A stretch of DNA of 64,000 nt from Faecalibacterium sp. An122 (GCF_002160895.1 NZ_NFLL01000008.1:39733-103732); one strand, 5' to 3'; numbered from the stretch's first letter, positions 9,033 to 17,285 are shown. Notes: generated by a model from the letters alone, not told the origin. Program-made: numbers and translations.

Positions 9033-11069
9033 ATGAAGAAGATTTCCCGCAAAGGTTTTCTGAAGATCGCCGCCGCTGCTGCCATGAGCAGCGTGACCGC
9101 CGGCGCCCTGGCCGCCTGTGAGTCGGCCGGTTCGGCTGTCTCGGGGGCTGCTTCGGGCTCGGGCTCGGTGGCAGCAGGGGCCACCTACATTCCCGGCACC
9201 TATGAGGCCACCGCTGCCGGCATCAACGGCGACGTCAAGGTGACCATGACCTTCAGCGAGAACGCCATCACCGATATCGTGCTGGATGTCTCGGGCGAGA
9301 CCCCCTCCATCGGCGGTGCAGCGGCTGAGGACCTGAAGAACGCCCTGATGGAAGCACAGGGCTCCAACATTGAGGTGGTGTCGGGCGCCACCATCACTTC
9401 CGACGGCGTCATCAAGGCCGCCCAGAAGTGCATTGACCAGGCTCAGGGCAAGGTGACGGTGGAAGTGATCAACCTGCCCACCGGCGATGAGAACGACTGG
9501 CTGGGCACCGAGCCCACCATCGATGAGGAGTCCATCACTGATACCTGGGACACCGATATCCTGATCGTGGGTGCCGGCAACGGCGGCCTGATGGCAGCCG
9601 CTTACGCCGCCAAGAACGGCCTGAATTTCCGCATCATCGAGCAGAACAGCGTGGTGCAGGACACCCGTCACTGGATCGGCGCAGTGGACGGCTTCGGCGC
9701 ACAGGAGCACGGCGTGGTCACCGACAAGGGCAAGCTGCTGAGCGAGATTTCCCGCTATGCCTCCGGCAAGTGCGACCAGCGCGTGGTCAAGACCTGGCTG
9801 AATGAGTCGGCCGAGGCCATCGGCTTTGTCCGCGAGATCATGGAGGACGAGTTCGGCGTCCAGATGACCTACACCTACGGCGACGAGGCTCACTGGCCCG
9901 ACGAGAACGCCCTGGAGAACACCGACTACATCTACCCCGAGATCGAGTACACCTACGACCGCAGCACCGGCGCCGAGCGCAACAAGCTGTTCGCCGAGTA
10001 CATCGAGAATCTGGGCTACTCCATCGACTTCAACACCGCCCTGGCCAAGCTGGAGAAGAACAGCGACGGCCGCATCACCGGCATCATCGCCCAGAGCAAC
10101 GAGGACGGCCACTTCATCCGCATCAATGCGGCCAAGGGCGTCCTGCTGGCCTGCGGCGGCTACCCCGGCAACCCCTACATGATGGAGCAGCTGGACCCCC
10201 TGGGCACCAGCGTCACCACCGCCTGCTCCTACTCGCCGGCTGACCGCGGCTACGGCATCCGCGCCGCCGTCTGGGCCGGCGCCAACCTGGACAAGGAGTC
10301 TGCTCCCATGCTGTTCGACCGCGGCGTGGTGCCTCCGGGACAGGACGCCGGCTACATCGACAGCCCCAGCGCCTTTGGCGGCAAGGCTTTCCCCGGCCCC
10401 ATCAAGCAGTATAACCCCGGCACCCAGCCCTTCCTGAAGGTCAACCGCCACGGCGAACGGTTTGCCAACGAGAGCTGCCCCTACAACGACATCGTCTATG
10501 CTGCCGCCCATCAGCCGGGCCGCGTCTACGCCCAGATCCACGACGACAACTGGTACGAGGACGTGCAGCGCTTCCACACCATCGGCTGCTCGGCCCAGAC
10601 CCGTAACGGCGGTCCGGACTACGTGCTGCCCAAGATGGAGGAGGCCGAGGCCGCTGGCTGCTTCTTCCGCGCCGACACCCTGGAGGAGCTGGCCGACAAG
10701 CTGGGCTTCACCGGCGCCGACAAGGACACCTTCCTGGCCACCGTCGAGCGGTACAATGAGCTGTACGATCAGCAGAAGGACGACGATTTCGGCAAGCCGG
10801 CCTACCGTCTGAGCGCCATCCGCAAGGCTCCCTTCTATGGCTGCTGGCTGGGCGCTTCGCTGCTGACCACCGAGCAGGGCATCGCCATCAACGAAAAGGG
10901 CCAGGCTCTGGACACCAACAACGAGCCCATGGAGGGCCTGTACATCACCGGCGATATGTCCGGCAGCTTCTTTGCCAACAACTACCCCTGCCTGATGGCA
11001 GGCGTGGCCATGGGCCGCACCGTCACCTTCGCCATGAAGGCCATCAAGGAGATGGGCGGTCTGGAGTAA
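9033..11069 (+). CDS. Secreted flavin-dependent reductase lipoprotein (FMN-binding plus fumarate reductase-type FAD domain)
   Basis: A 678-residue protein. The N-terminus has a Tat-like KKISRKGFLK start, a hydrophobic core and lipobox LAAC (Cys29), so it is probably a lipoprotein on the outer membrane face. Residues 50-140 form an FMN-binding domain with SGAT at 117-120, the threonine site at which ApbE covalently attaches FMN. From about 173 to the end is an FAD domain of the fumarate/urocanate reductase family (DTDILIVGAGNGG, and near the end GLYITGDMSGSFFANNYPCLMAG). Such enzymes reduce an alkene bond in an external acceptor such as fumarate, urocanate or a related enoate; the substrate here is not evident. 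ATG 9033 has a GAAAGGA site; longer in-frame extensions lack one. No ApbE or electron donor gene is nearby. Confidence 0.88.
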   Translation: MKKISRKGFLKIAAAAAMSSVTAGALAACESAGSAVSGAASGSGSVAAGATYIPGTYEATAAGINGDVKVTMTFSENAITDIVLDVSGETPSIGGAAAEDLKNALMEAQGSNIEVVSGATITSDGVIKAAQKCIDQAQGKVTVEVINLPTGDENDWLGTEPTIDEESITDTWDTDILIVGAGNGGLMAAAYAAKNGLNFRIIEQNSVVQDTRHWIGAVDGFGAQEHGVVTDKGKLLSEISRYASGKCDQRVVKTWLNESAEAIGFVREIMEDEFGVQMTYTYGDEAHWPDENALENTDYIYPEIEYTYDRSTGAERNKLFAEYIENLGYSIDFNTALAKLEKNSDGRITGIIAQSNEDGHFIRINAAKGVLLACGGYPGNPYMMEQLDPLGTSVTTACSYSPADRGYGIRAAVWAGANLDKESAPMLFDRGVVPPGQDAGYIDSPSAFGGKAFPGPIKQYNPGTQPFLKVNRHGERFANESCPYNDIVYAAAHQPGRVYAQIHDDNWYEDVQRFHTIGCSAQTRNGGPDYVLPKMEEAEAAGCFFRADTLEELADKLGFTGADKDTFLATVERYNELYDQQKDDDFGKPAYRLSAIRKAPFYGCWLGASLLTTEQGIAINEKGQALDTNNEPMEGLYITGDMSGSFFANNYPCLMAGVAMGRTVTFAMKAIKEMGGLE

Positions 11070-11112
11070 AAACCGGCCGGGCATCCCCTGAACCCCCATA
11101 GAACCGAAAAAA

Positions 11113-11150
11113 GAGCCGTGGAGCTTTGCCGCTCCACGGCTCTTTTGTTT
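11113..11150 (+). terminator. Bidirectional terminator between convergent genes
   Basis: GAGCCGTGGAGC (11113-11124) pairs perfectly with GCTCCACGGCTC (11131-11142), followed by TTTTGTTT. On the other strand the stem is followed by TTTTTTCGG, so it also serves proA, which converges from the right. Confidence 0.9.
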
Positions 11151-11167
11151 GCGCTGAAGGCGGGCGG

Positions 11168-12430
11168 TCAGCGAATTTGACCGTTGCCGCGGATGATGTA
11201 CTTGTAGGTGCACAGCTCGGCCAGGCCCATGGGACCCCGGGCGTGGAGCTTCTGGGTGGAAATACCCATCTCGCAGCCCAGGCCGAACTCGCCGCCGTCG
11301 GTGAAACGGGTGGAACAGTTGACGTACACCGCCGCGCTGTCCACCGCTGCGGTGAACAGGTCGATGTGTTCCTGGGTCTGGCTCAGGATGGCCTCGCTGT
11401 GGCCGGTGGAATGCTCGGCAATGTGGCCGATGGCCTGCTGCACGTCCTCCACAACCCCCACCGCCAGGATGTAGTCCAGGAACTCGGTGTCAAAGTCCTG
11501 GGGCCCGGCGGGGGTGCCGGGAATGATGGCCGCGGCCTTCTGGTCCAGCCGCAGCTCCACCGGATGAAGGCCGCGGACCTCCCGGTCGGGGCCCAGACGC
11601 TGGGCCAGCCTGGGCAGAAATGCCCCGGCAATGTCCTTGTGCACCAGGCAGACCTCCTCGGCGTTGCAGACGCTGGGACGGCTGGCCTTGGCGTTTTCGA
11701 TGATGTCCAGTGCCTTGTCCTGATCGGCGGTGTCGTCCACATAGATGTGGCAGATGCCGGTGCCGGTCTGGATGCAGGGAACCTTGGCGTTTTCCACGCA
11801 GGCCCGGATCAGGCCCGCGCCGCCCCGGGGGATCAGCAGATCCACATAGCCCACGGCGGTCATCAGGGCGTTGGCGGAGGCGTGGGTGGTGTCCTCAATC
11901 AGGCTGACGGCGGCAGCCGGCAGACCGACGGCCGTCACCCCCTGGCGCAGGGCGTCCACAATGGCCTTGCTGGAGCGCCAGGCCTCTTTGCCGCAGCGCA
12001 GAACACAGGCGTTGCCGCTCTTGAGGGCCAGGGCCGCCGCGTCACTGGTGACGTTGGGGCGGCTCTCGTAAATGATGGCCACCACGCCCATGGGAACGGC
12101 GGTCTTTTCGATCACCAGGCCGTTGGGCCGCTCGATGCGGCGCAGCACGGCGCCCACCGGGTCGGGCAGGGCCGCCACGTCCCGGATGCCCTGGGCCATG
12201 CCGTCCAGGCGCTGCTGGTTCAGGGCCAGACGGTCCAGCATCACCTCCGAGATCCGCCCCCGGGCGGCCTCGATGTCGGCGGCGTTGGCGGCCAGAATGG
12301 CGGCCCGGTTGGCCGGGTTGTCCAGGGCGTCGGCCATCCCCATCAGGGCATGGTTCCGCTGCCGGGTATCGGCCAGGGCCAGAGAGCCTTTGGCGTCACG
12401 GGCGGCGGTGAGAATCTCCTGTGTGGTCAT
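11168..12430 (-). CDS. proA: Gamma-glutamyl phosphate reductase
   Basis: A 420-residue NADPH-dependent enzyme, second step of proline synthesis from glutamate, making glutamate semialdehyde. Family motifs include VPMGVVAIIYESRPNVT near residue 110, LIPRGG and the catalytic-cysteine region SRPSVCNAEE. Its length is standard. It is the last gene of the minus-strand proC-proB-proA operon, 15 bases after proB, and ends at the bidirectional terminator. Confidence 0.96.
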   Translation of the reverse strand: MTTQEILTAARDAKGSLALADTRQRNHALMGMADALDNPANRAAILAANAADIEAARGRISEVMLDRLALNQQRLDGMAQGIRDVAALPDPVGAVLRRIERPNGLVIEKTAVPMGVVAIIYESRPNVTSDAAALALKSGNACVLRCGKEAWRSSKAIVDALRQGVTAVGLPAAAVSLIEDTTHASANALMTAVGYVDLLIPRGGAGLIRACVENAKVPCIQTGTGICHIYVDDTADQDKALDIIENAKASRPSVCNAEEVCLVHKDIAGAFLPRLAQRLGPDREVRGLHPVELRLDQKAAAIIPGTPAGPQDFDTEFLDYILAVGVVEDVQQAIGHIAEHSTGHSEAILSQTQEHIDLFTAAVDSAAVYVNCSTRFTDGGEFGLGCEMGISTQKLHARGPMGLAELCTYKYIIRGNGQIR

Positions 12431-12445
12431 GGGTCAACCTCCTTT

Positions 12446-13228
12446 TTATTTGTTGGCCCGGGGCCGCGCCGCAAACCGGGTGCCGGCGGCTTCGCCCTCG
12501 GCAATCCTGTACAGCAGCTCGGGATGGGCTCCATTGGCAATCACCATTTCCACCCCGTCGGCGGTGACCATCCGGGCGGCGCGCAGCTTGGTGGCCATGC
12601 CGCCGGTGCCCAGGGCCGAACCGGCCCCGTCCGACAGGCTCATGATGTCCTCGGTGACGTTCTCCACCAGGGGAATCAGCTGGGCGTCGGGATGGGTGCG
12701 GGGGTTGGCGGTGTACAGCCCGTCAATGTCGCTGAGCAGCACCAGCAGGTCCGCCCGGGCACAGCAGGCCACAATGGCCGCCAGGGTGTCGTTGTCGCCG
12801 ATGGAGGAAATCTCCATGGTGGATACGGTGTCGTTTTCGTTGATGATGGGCAGCGCGCCCAGCTCCAGCAGGCGGTAGAGGGTGTTCTCGAAGTTCTGGC
12901 GGCGTTCGGTGTGCTCCACGTCTACGCCCGTCAGCAGAATCTGGGCTACGGTGTGGTTGTACTCGGCAAACAGCCGGTCATAGGTGTACATCAGCTCGCA
13001 CTGGCCCACCGCCGCACAGGCCTGCTTGCCCGCCATGTCGGCGGGACGGCTGGGCAGGGACAGCTTGCCCACGCCCATGCCGATGGCGCCCGAGGAAACC
13101 AGAATCATCTCGTGGCCGGCGTTTTTCAGGTCGCTCAGGACCTTCACCAGCTCCTCGGTGCGGCGGATGTTCAGGTGGCCGGTGGGATAGGTGAGGGTAG
13201 AGGTGCCGACCTTGACGACAATTCGCAT
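12446..13228 (-). CDS. proB: Glutamate 5-kinase
   Basis: A 260-residue amino acid kinase that phosphorylates glutamate in the first step of proline synthesis. It starts with MRIVVKVGTSTL and has VSSGAIGMG, INENDTVS, SDIDGLYTANPR and GTGGMATKLRAA, all ProB signatures. It lacks the C-terminal PUA domain found in the longer (about 370-residue) forms, as is common in Clostridia; feedback control lies in the kinase domain. I chose ATG 13228, with GGGAGGG in front, over a longer in-frame start. It begins 4 bases after the proC stop. Confidence 0.95.
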   Translation of the reverse strand: MRIVVKVGTSTLTYPTGHLNIRRTEELVKVLSDLKNAGHEMILVSSGAIGMGVGKLSLPSRPADMAGKQACAAVGQCELMYTYDRLFAEYNHTVAQILLTGVDVEHTERRQNFENTLYRLLELGALPIINENDTVSTMEISSIGDNDTLAAIVACCARADLLVLLSDIDGLYTANPRTHPDAQLIPLVENVTEDIMSLSDGAGSALGTGGMATKLRAARMVTADGVEMVIANGAHPELLYRIAEGEAAGTRFAARPRANK

Positions 13229-13232
13229 GGCA

Positions 13233-14033
13233 TCAGCCCTCCCGCAGCTTGATGGTCTTTTCATAGGCGGCGATGACCGCGTCGGTCACCGCCCCGCGGA
13301 AGCCCCGCTCCTCCAGCACCCGGACACCCTGAATGGTGGTGCCGCCGGGGCTGCAGACCGAGTCCTTCAGGACGCCGGGATGGCTGCCGGTGTCCAGCAT
13401 CATCTTGGCGCTGCCCAGCAGCATCTGGGCGGCGTACTGCAGCGCCTTGGCCCGGGGCATTCCGCAGGCCACGCCGCCGTCCGCCAGGGCCTCAATGAAC
13501 TGATACGCCCAGGCCGGGCCGCAGCCCGACACGCAGCAGGCGGCGTCCATCAGGTTTTCGGGCAGATTGTCCAGCATGCCGGCCCCCGCCATCAGCTGGC
13601 AGAAGGCTTCTTCCTCGCCGTCCTCCAGGCCCAGGGTGCAGTAGGGAATCATCCCGGCGCCGGCCCCCGAGGGAATGTTGGGGTTGATCCGCACCACCGG
13701 GTAGTCGCCCCCGGCCATCTGGCGGATCTGCACCATGGTCAGGCCCGCCGCCATGGTGCACAGGATAAACCGCTCTTTGCGGCCCGCCAGCACCGGCTGC
13801 AGCTGGGCCAGCATGTCGGCCATCATCTGGGGTTTCACGCCCAGGAATACCACATCGCACAGGGCGGCGTCCTGGTTGGAGCCGGTGCGGCAGCCCAGCT
13901 CAGCCGCCAGGGCCTCGGCCTTGGCGGGGGTGCGGTTTGCCAAAACAACATTGCCCGGCTCCACCGTGCGGCAGATCGCCCGTGCCAGGGCTCCGCCCAT
14001 GTTTCCGCAGCCAATAAAACCAATCGTTTTCAT
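13233..14033 (-). CDS. proC: Pyrroline-5-carboxylate reductase
   Basis: A 266-residue NAD(P)H enzyme, last step of proline synthesis. It has the Rossmann motif GFIGCGNMGGAL, VVFLGVKPQ, the conserved VRINPNIPS and near the C-terminus HPGVLKDSVCSPGGTTI. Start ATG 14033 follows an AAGGAGGAAA site; the frame stays open much further upstream but without family similarity. It leads the proC-proB-proA operon, so all glutamate-to-proline steps are together. Confidence 0.96.
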   Translation of the reverse strand: MKTIGFIGCGNMGGALARAICRTVEPGNVVLANRTPAKAEALAAELGCRTGSNQDAALCDVVFLGVKPQMMADMLAQLQPVLAGRKERFILCTMAAGLTMVQIRQMAGGDYPVVRINPNIPSGAGAGMIPYCTLGLEDGEEEAFCQLMAGAGMLDNLPENLMDAACCVSGCGPAWAYQFIEALADGGVACGMPRAKALQYAAQMLLGSAKMMLDTGSHPGVLKDSVCSPGGTTIQGVRVLEERGFRGAVTDAVIAAYEKTIKLREG

Positions 14034-14295
14034 CCGGATTTCCTCCTTTACTTCCGATGGGACAGGATATGACGCGCCCGGCCCTGTCCGTTTGGCCGGG
14101 GTTCGCCCCGGGTGCCAGAGCCGCAGGCCTGCCGGATTCACAGGCGGACGCGGCGCCGGGACGCGGTGTCCGGCGGCGTGCGTCACCCCTCGATGCGACC
14201 CGCCAGTCCGCGGCATCTCAGGGGAAAACCCCCGCCCTGCGGCCGGCGCGCCCCTGCAGCCTGCCGCACGGCGGCACGCTGAAAATGCTGCTTCC

Positions 14296-14324
14296 ATATT
14301 ACCCGGAATGGCCCGCAAAATCAA
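14296..14324 (-). promoter_or_regulatory. Promoter of the proCBA operon
   Basis: TTGATT (14324-14319), 17 bases, TAATAT (14301-14296) on the minus strand. This leaves a GC-rich leader of about 255 bases (14034-14290) with several possible hairpins. I looked for a T-box consensus there and did not find one; it holds no gene. Confidence 0.6.
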
Positions 14325-14341
14325 GTCCTCTATACGGACGG

Positions 14342-14371
14342 TTGACAAAACCTGCCTGCGCGGTGTACAAT
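14342..14371 (+). promoter_or_regulatory. Promoter of the first lipoprotein gene
   Basis: TTGACA (14342-14347), 18 bases, TACAAT (14366-14371). It is divergent from the proC promoter; the two -35 boxes are only 17 bases apart. Confidence 0.8.
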
Positions 14372-14423
14372 AAAAACACAATGGGCTTGTGTGCCGACAT
14401 GAGCCGGGAAGGGGGTATGCGCG

Positions 14424-15002
14424 TTGCGCAAGATGAAGCACGGACTGGTCCTGCTGCTGGCAGTGCTGGCTCTTTTGGTGTTGAGCGGCTGTTCGCAGCC
14501 CAAACAGGTTGGGACGCGCAGCATGGCCGGCGTGGCGGATCTGATCGCCAATATGTCCGCCAAGACAGTGGTCACCAACGATGCCCCGCTGGACAGCGGC
14601 ACCGCCGCTGCCGCCACCTATATGCTCAAGAGCCGCAGCGCCCCCGGCACCGGGGAGGACAACGGCATTCTGGCGGATGCGATGCGGGAAGCCTCCGACA
14701 CCAGCCGCTACAATGCCCTCAGCGCCCCCACCGAGAGCGGCGTGACCCGGATGTCCCGGCTGTTCATCTATCCTGGCGACTGGAGCGAGGACGAAGTGGC
14801 CCGGGCCATCGTGAATAAGATCGACGAAATGGCGGATGAATTGCTGAGTAGCTCCTGCTCCCGCCAGGTGGTGATCGACAGTTATTTCAACTATACATAT
14901 ACCTATTCGGTCAGCGTGCGCCAGGCGTTCAGCGATCAGGCGTCGGCCTGGGTGGTGGGAATCGGCATCAACCAGACCGCAAAAGAGGAACATAAAACCT
15001 GA
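14424..15002 (+). CDS. Lipoprotein of unknown function (first of three related)
   Basis: A 192-residue exported lipoprotein: charged start, hydrophobic core LVLLLAVLALLVL and lipobox LSGC. I chose the TTG at 14424, 8 bases after a GGGGG site; ATG at 14433 is the alternative. No known domain is recognised. The C-terminal half has the pattern FIYPGDWSEDEVARAI, then YTYTYSV and WVVGIGIN. The second lipoprotein has matching RIYKGDYDTATVANKI and WVVGIQID, so the two are distant paralogs. It has its own promoter and terminator. Role unknown; extracytoplasmic binding or envelope function is only a guess. Confidence 0.8.
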   Translation: MRKMKHGLVLLLAVLALLVLSGCSQPKQVGTRSMAGVADLIANMSAKTVVTNDAPLDSGTAAAATYMLKSRSAPGTGEDNGILADAMREASDTSRYNALSAPTESGVTRMSRLFIYPGDWSEDEVARAIVNKIDEMADELLSSSCSRQVVIDSYFNYTYTYSVSVRQAFSDQASAWVVGIGINQTAKEEHKT

Positions 15003-15070
15003 TTTACGATAAAAATTTACAATAAAAAAGCAGTAAAAATATTTGAGTTTTGGGTGAAATATCATCCCAC

Positions 15071-15160
15071 CAAAGTTGGGAAACAGAACCCCAACTTTGA
15101 AAACAAAAGCTCGAATGCCCACAAGCGCACCTGCCGAAAGGCAAGGGCGCTTGTTTTTAT
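15071..15160 (+). terminator. Hairpin and terminator after the first lipoprotein gene
   Basis: A perfect 10-bp hairpin CAAAGTTGGG/CCCAACTTTG (15071-15099) without T run is followed by ACAAGCGC/GCGCTTGT (15121-15154) with TTTTTATT, a clear intrinsic terminator. The AT-rich stretch 15003-15070 holds nothing else. Confidence 0.8.
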
Positions 15161-15206
15161 TAAATGTAAATTTTTTTAGAAGAACTCTTGGCGAAAAATG
15201 GTACGA

Positions 15207-15235
15207 TTGACAAATCGCGGAAGTTGTACTATTAT
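15207..15235 (+). promoter_or_regulatory. Promoter of the second lipoprotein gene
   Basis: TTGACA (15207-15212), 17 bases, TATTAT (15230-15235), close to consensus. The leader of about 97 bases holds a small GACGG/CCGTC hairpin (15243-15260) and AAAGGTCCAA twice, at 15271 and 15331. Confidence 0.85.
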
Positions 15236-15339
15236 ATGACTAGACGGGGTAGGGGCCGTCCTTATCCCGCAAAGGTCCAAGACTCAAAACAGGTAACCCC
15301 AGGCAAAATTTTACTTCTTTAGAAGGAGGTAAAGGTCCA

Positions 15340-15954
15340 ATGAAACTCAAGCGCATTCTTTCCCTGGCGCTGTCCGGCGTCCTGGCAGTCAGCATGCTGA
15401 CTGCTTGCGGCTTCGGCGGCAATGCAGACAAGCTGCCCGGCAAAAACGAGGTGACTCCGGTCTCGATGACTCTTGCTGTGAATAGTGCTATTAACAGCAA
15501 GCCGAAGTTTGAGAGCGACAACACCCTGTCCAAGGCTGTGCAGTCTGCTGCAAGCACTCTGACTGCTAATCAGGTGAAGACGGTTGACACGATCGCTCCG
15601 CAGGCTATCCTTGACATGGTGCGTCAGATGACCTATACGAGCGCAAAGGGTGAGCTGGACAATCCTGCAGCATGGAGCGCATTTAACAGCGATGCAAGTT
15701 TCTCCACTGTCCGCATTTACAAGGGCGACTATGACACTGCCACGGTCGCCAACAAGATCAAGACGGATGTCGTCGATAAGATTGCTCTGACCAGCGACAA
15801 GGCAACCAAGGGCAACGACTTTACTTGCGATTATGACTGCTATGTTGCAGGCTGCAAGGTTACCGTTGCTGAGGCCGCTGCTGATGGTTCGGACGTGACG
15901 GTCTGGGTCGTAGGCATTCAGATTGACCGTGATGCGAAAGCTGTGAAATCTTAA
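15340..15954 (+). CDS. Lipoprotein of unknown function (second of three related)
   Basis: A 204-residue lipoprotein with signal LSLALSGVLAVSMLTAC (lipobox LTAC). An AAGGAGG site precedes the ATG by 10 bases. No known domain is recognised. RIYKGDYDTATVANKI and WVVGIQIDRDAK match the first lipoprotein. Codons ending in T (GCT, GTT, ACT) are more frequent than in flanking genes, which favour GCC, GTG and ACC. Together with a near-consensus promoter and strong ribosome binding site this fits high expression or a different origin. Function unknown. Confidence 0.8.
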   Translation: MKLKRILSLALSGVLAVSMLTACGFGGNADKLPGKNEVTPVSMTLAVNSAINSKPKFESDNTLSKAVQSAASTLTANQVKTVDTIAPQAILDMVRQMTYTSAKGELDNPAAWSAFNSDASFSTVRIYKGDYDTATVANKIKTDVVDKIALTSDKATKGNDFTCDYDCYVAGCKVTVAEAAADGSDVTVWVVGIQIDRDAKAVKS

Positions 15955-15993
15955 TCGTTGATCCTCAATGACCCTATTTCCTTTTCGTGAGGA

Positions 15994-16120
15994 GAAAGCC
16001 CCTGACGGTGCGACGTTGGGGGCTTTTTAGTGTCAAAGAGACAGAGAAAGTCTCTTTTGTTTCATAGCCTAAACAAAAATCCACTGCATGGGAATACCCT
16101 GTGCGGTGGATTTTTGTTTT
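15994..16120 (+). terminator. Three consecutive hairpins, two with T tracts
   Basis: AAAGCCCC pairs with GGGGGCTTT (15995-16026) and ends in TTTTT. Next comes the small AAAGAGAC/GTCTCTTT hairpin (16036-16058). Then a long stem AAAAATCCAC...GTGGATTTTT with inner GCA/TGC and GGG/CCC (16075-16115), followed by GTTTTT. The first and last are intrinsic terminators for the second lipoprotein gene; the last stem is also symmetrical enough to act on the other strand. The rest of the gap up to 16257 holds no gene. Confidence 0.75.
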
Positions 16121-16257
16121 TGATCCATCGCACTTATTTTGCGTCCCAAAAATGCGAAACGATGGAAGATTCTGGGTGAAAGACCAAAATTTATCAACGT
16201 ATTTACGTTGGATAAATGCTAAATTTCCCGTTTTTCTCACCTTTTGCCAGTTCTGCC

Positions 16258-16287
16258 TTGACAAAGGAAACTCTGTTGTGTTAAACT
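16258..16287 (+). promoter_or_regulatory. Promoter of the third lipoprotein gene
   Basis: TTGACA (16258-16263), 18 bases, TAAACT (16282-16287), with a leader of about 75 bases to the AGGAGG site. Confidence 0.75.
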
Positions 16288-16369
16288 ATGCTCAAGGAAC
16301 GGGGATGGTGACCTGTTCCCCAAATGTTTTGGTGCGAGTTACAAACAACAACAAGGAGGAAATTTCCAA

Positions 16370-16975
16370 ATGAAACTGAATAAGGTTCTGGCTCTGGCTC
16401 TGTCCGGCGTTATGGCTGTCAGCATGCTGGCTGGCTGCTCGACCAACGGCAACAAGGACGACAACAAGGACGAGCAGGTTCCTGTTGCTGACACTTCTAT
16501 TGCTGGCATTCTGAACGATGAGCTGAAGGATGAGAAGATTGATGCTGTTTCTTTCCAGTATAGCACCGATCTGCAGGATGCTGTTGAGCAGGTTCTGCGC
16601 GTTAATGGTGGCCTGAAGAGCACTACTCAGGGCGACGATATCAGCAAGGACATCGTTACCTATCAGGAGTACAGCCGTGAGGTCTTTGGGTCTCTGGGTA
16701 GCAAGGCTGGCAGCCCGGTCGTTGGCACTAAGGTTGCTGTGAAGACTCAGGTCAATGCTACTGGTAAGACTGCCGAAGCAGTGAAGAAGGAAATGGCTCA
16801 GGCTATTGCTGATCTGGTTAAGGGTCTGGAGACTGAGGAAGAGGTTGGCAACCTGAAGTACACCTACACCTATACTGGTGAAGTTGCTATGGTTACTGCC
16901 GAGGATAATGATATGCCTGTCTACCTCGTCACCGCAGTTGTCACTTGCAAGACTTCTGCTCCTGTCGAGAAGTAA
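16370..16975 (+). CDS. Lipoprotein of unknown function (third of three related)
   Basis: A 201-residue lipoprotein whose signal LALALSGVMAVSMLAGC is nearly the same as that of the second lipoprotein (lipobox LAGC). The mature part opens with an Asn/Lys/Asp-rich linker (NGNKDDNKDEQ). No known domain is recognised; LKYTYTYTGEV near residue 168 recalls the YTYTYSV segment of the first lipoprotein. Codon use is the most deviant in the window, with GCT, GTT and ACT dominating. It has its own promoter, an AAGGAGG site and a downstream terminator at 17193. Function unknown; probably abundant at the cell surface. Confidence 0.8.
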   Translation: MKLNKVLALALSGVMAVSMLAGCSTNGNKDDNKDEQVPVADTSIAGILNDELKDEKIDAVSFQYSTDLQDAVEQVLRVNGGLKSTTQGDDISKDIVTYQEYSREVFGSLGSKAGSPVVGTKVAVKTQVNATGKTAEAVKKEMAQAIADLVKGLETEEEVGNLKYTYTYTGEVAMVTAEDNDMPVYLVTAVVTCKTSAPVEK

Positions 16976-17093
16976 TTTTATAACTAGCTAGGCTATCGTA
17001 ACTCGTTTACACACTGATTATCGTATGATACAGTCCGTGCGGGGCGCGTGCAGCTGTCGTACCTTTCTACGAGGTGACCGCATAACCGCACAA

Positions 17094-17113
17094 TATACGA
17101 AGCGCTTCGTATA
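17094..17113. repeat. Perfect 20-base palindrome
   Basis: Bases 17094-17113 are TATACGAAGCGCTTCGTATA, its own reverse complement. No T tract follows directly. The surrounding 16976-17130 is rich in CGTA and has a further small TCGTA/TACGA hairpin (17058-17073) but no gene. It could be a protein-binding site, part of the third lipoprotein's 3' end, or a dispersed repeat. Confidence 0.6.
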
Positions 17114-17192
17114 GCACCAAAGGTTTATTACAAATTATTTGTAGTTTGCCGCACCAAAAAAGAACCAGCTGGGTGTGCAGACCCAGTTTTCC

Positions 17193-17223
17193 GGGGGCGG
17201 GCCGCAAGGCCCGCCCCCTTTTT
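17193..17223 (+). terminator. Terminator downstream of the third lipoprotein gene
   Basis: GGGGGCGGGCC (17193-17203), GCAA loop, GGCCCGCCCCC (17208-17218) and TTTTT: a perfect 11-bp GC stem. It lies about 220 bases after the stop codon and before the mraY promoter. Confidence 0.85.
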
Positions 17224-17256
17224 GGTTTGCAGGGGAGGCCGGCTGCCAGCTTGTGA

Positions 17257-17285
17257 TTGATTTTTCGGGCCGGACATGGTACACT
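17257..17285 (+). promoter_or_regulatory. Promoter of the MraY-like gene
   Basis: TTGATT (17257-17262), 17 bases, TACACT (17280-17285). Confidence 0.55.

Noticed and set aside
8880..11213. 777-residue minus-strand frame opposite the flavin reductase
   Set aside because: Low-complexity Gly/Val/Leu/His composition; the plus strand has signal peptide, FMN and FAD motifs.
14034..14290. Possible T-box leader before proC
   Set aside because: Proline genes are often under T-box control, but I find no AGGGTGGNACCGCG-like element; GAGGGGTGACGCAC is only a loose resemblance.
17094..17113. loxP-like or dif-like recombination site
   Set aside because: TATACGAAG recalls a loxP arm, but there is no asymmetric spacer, no recombinase gene nearby, and no match to Firmicute dif sites.
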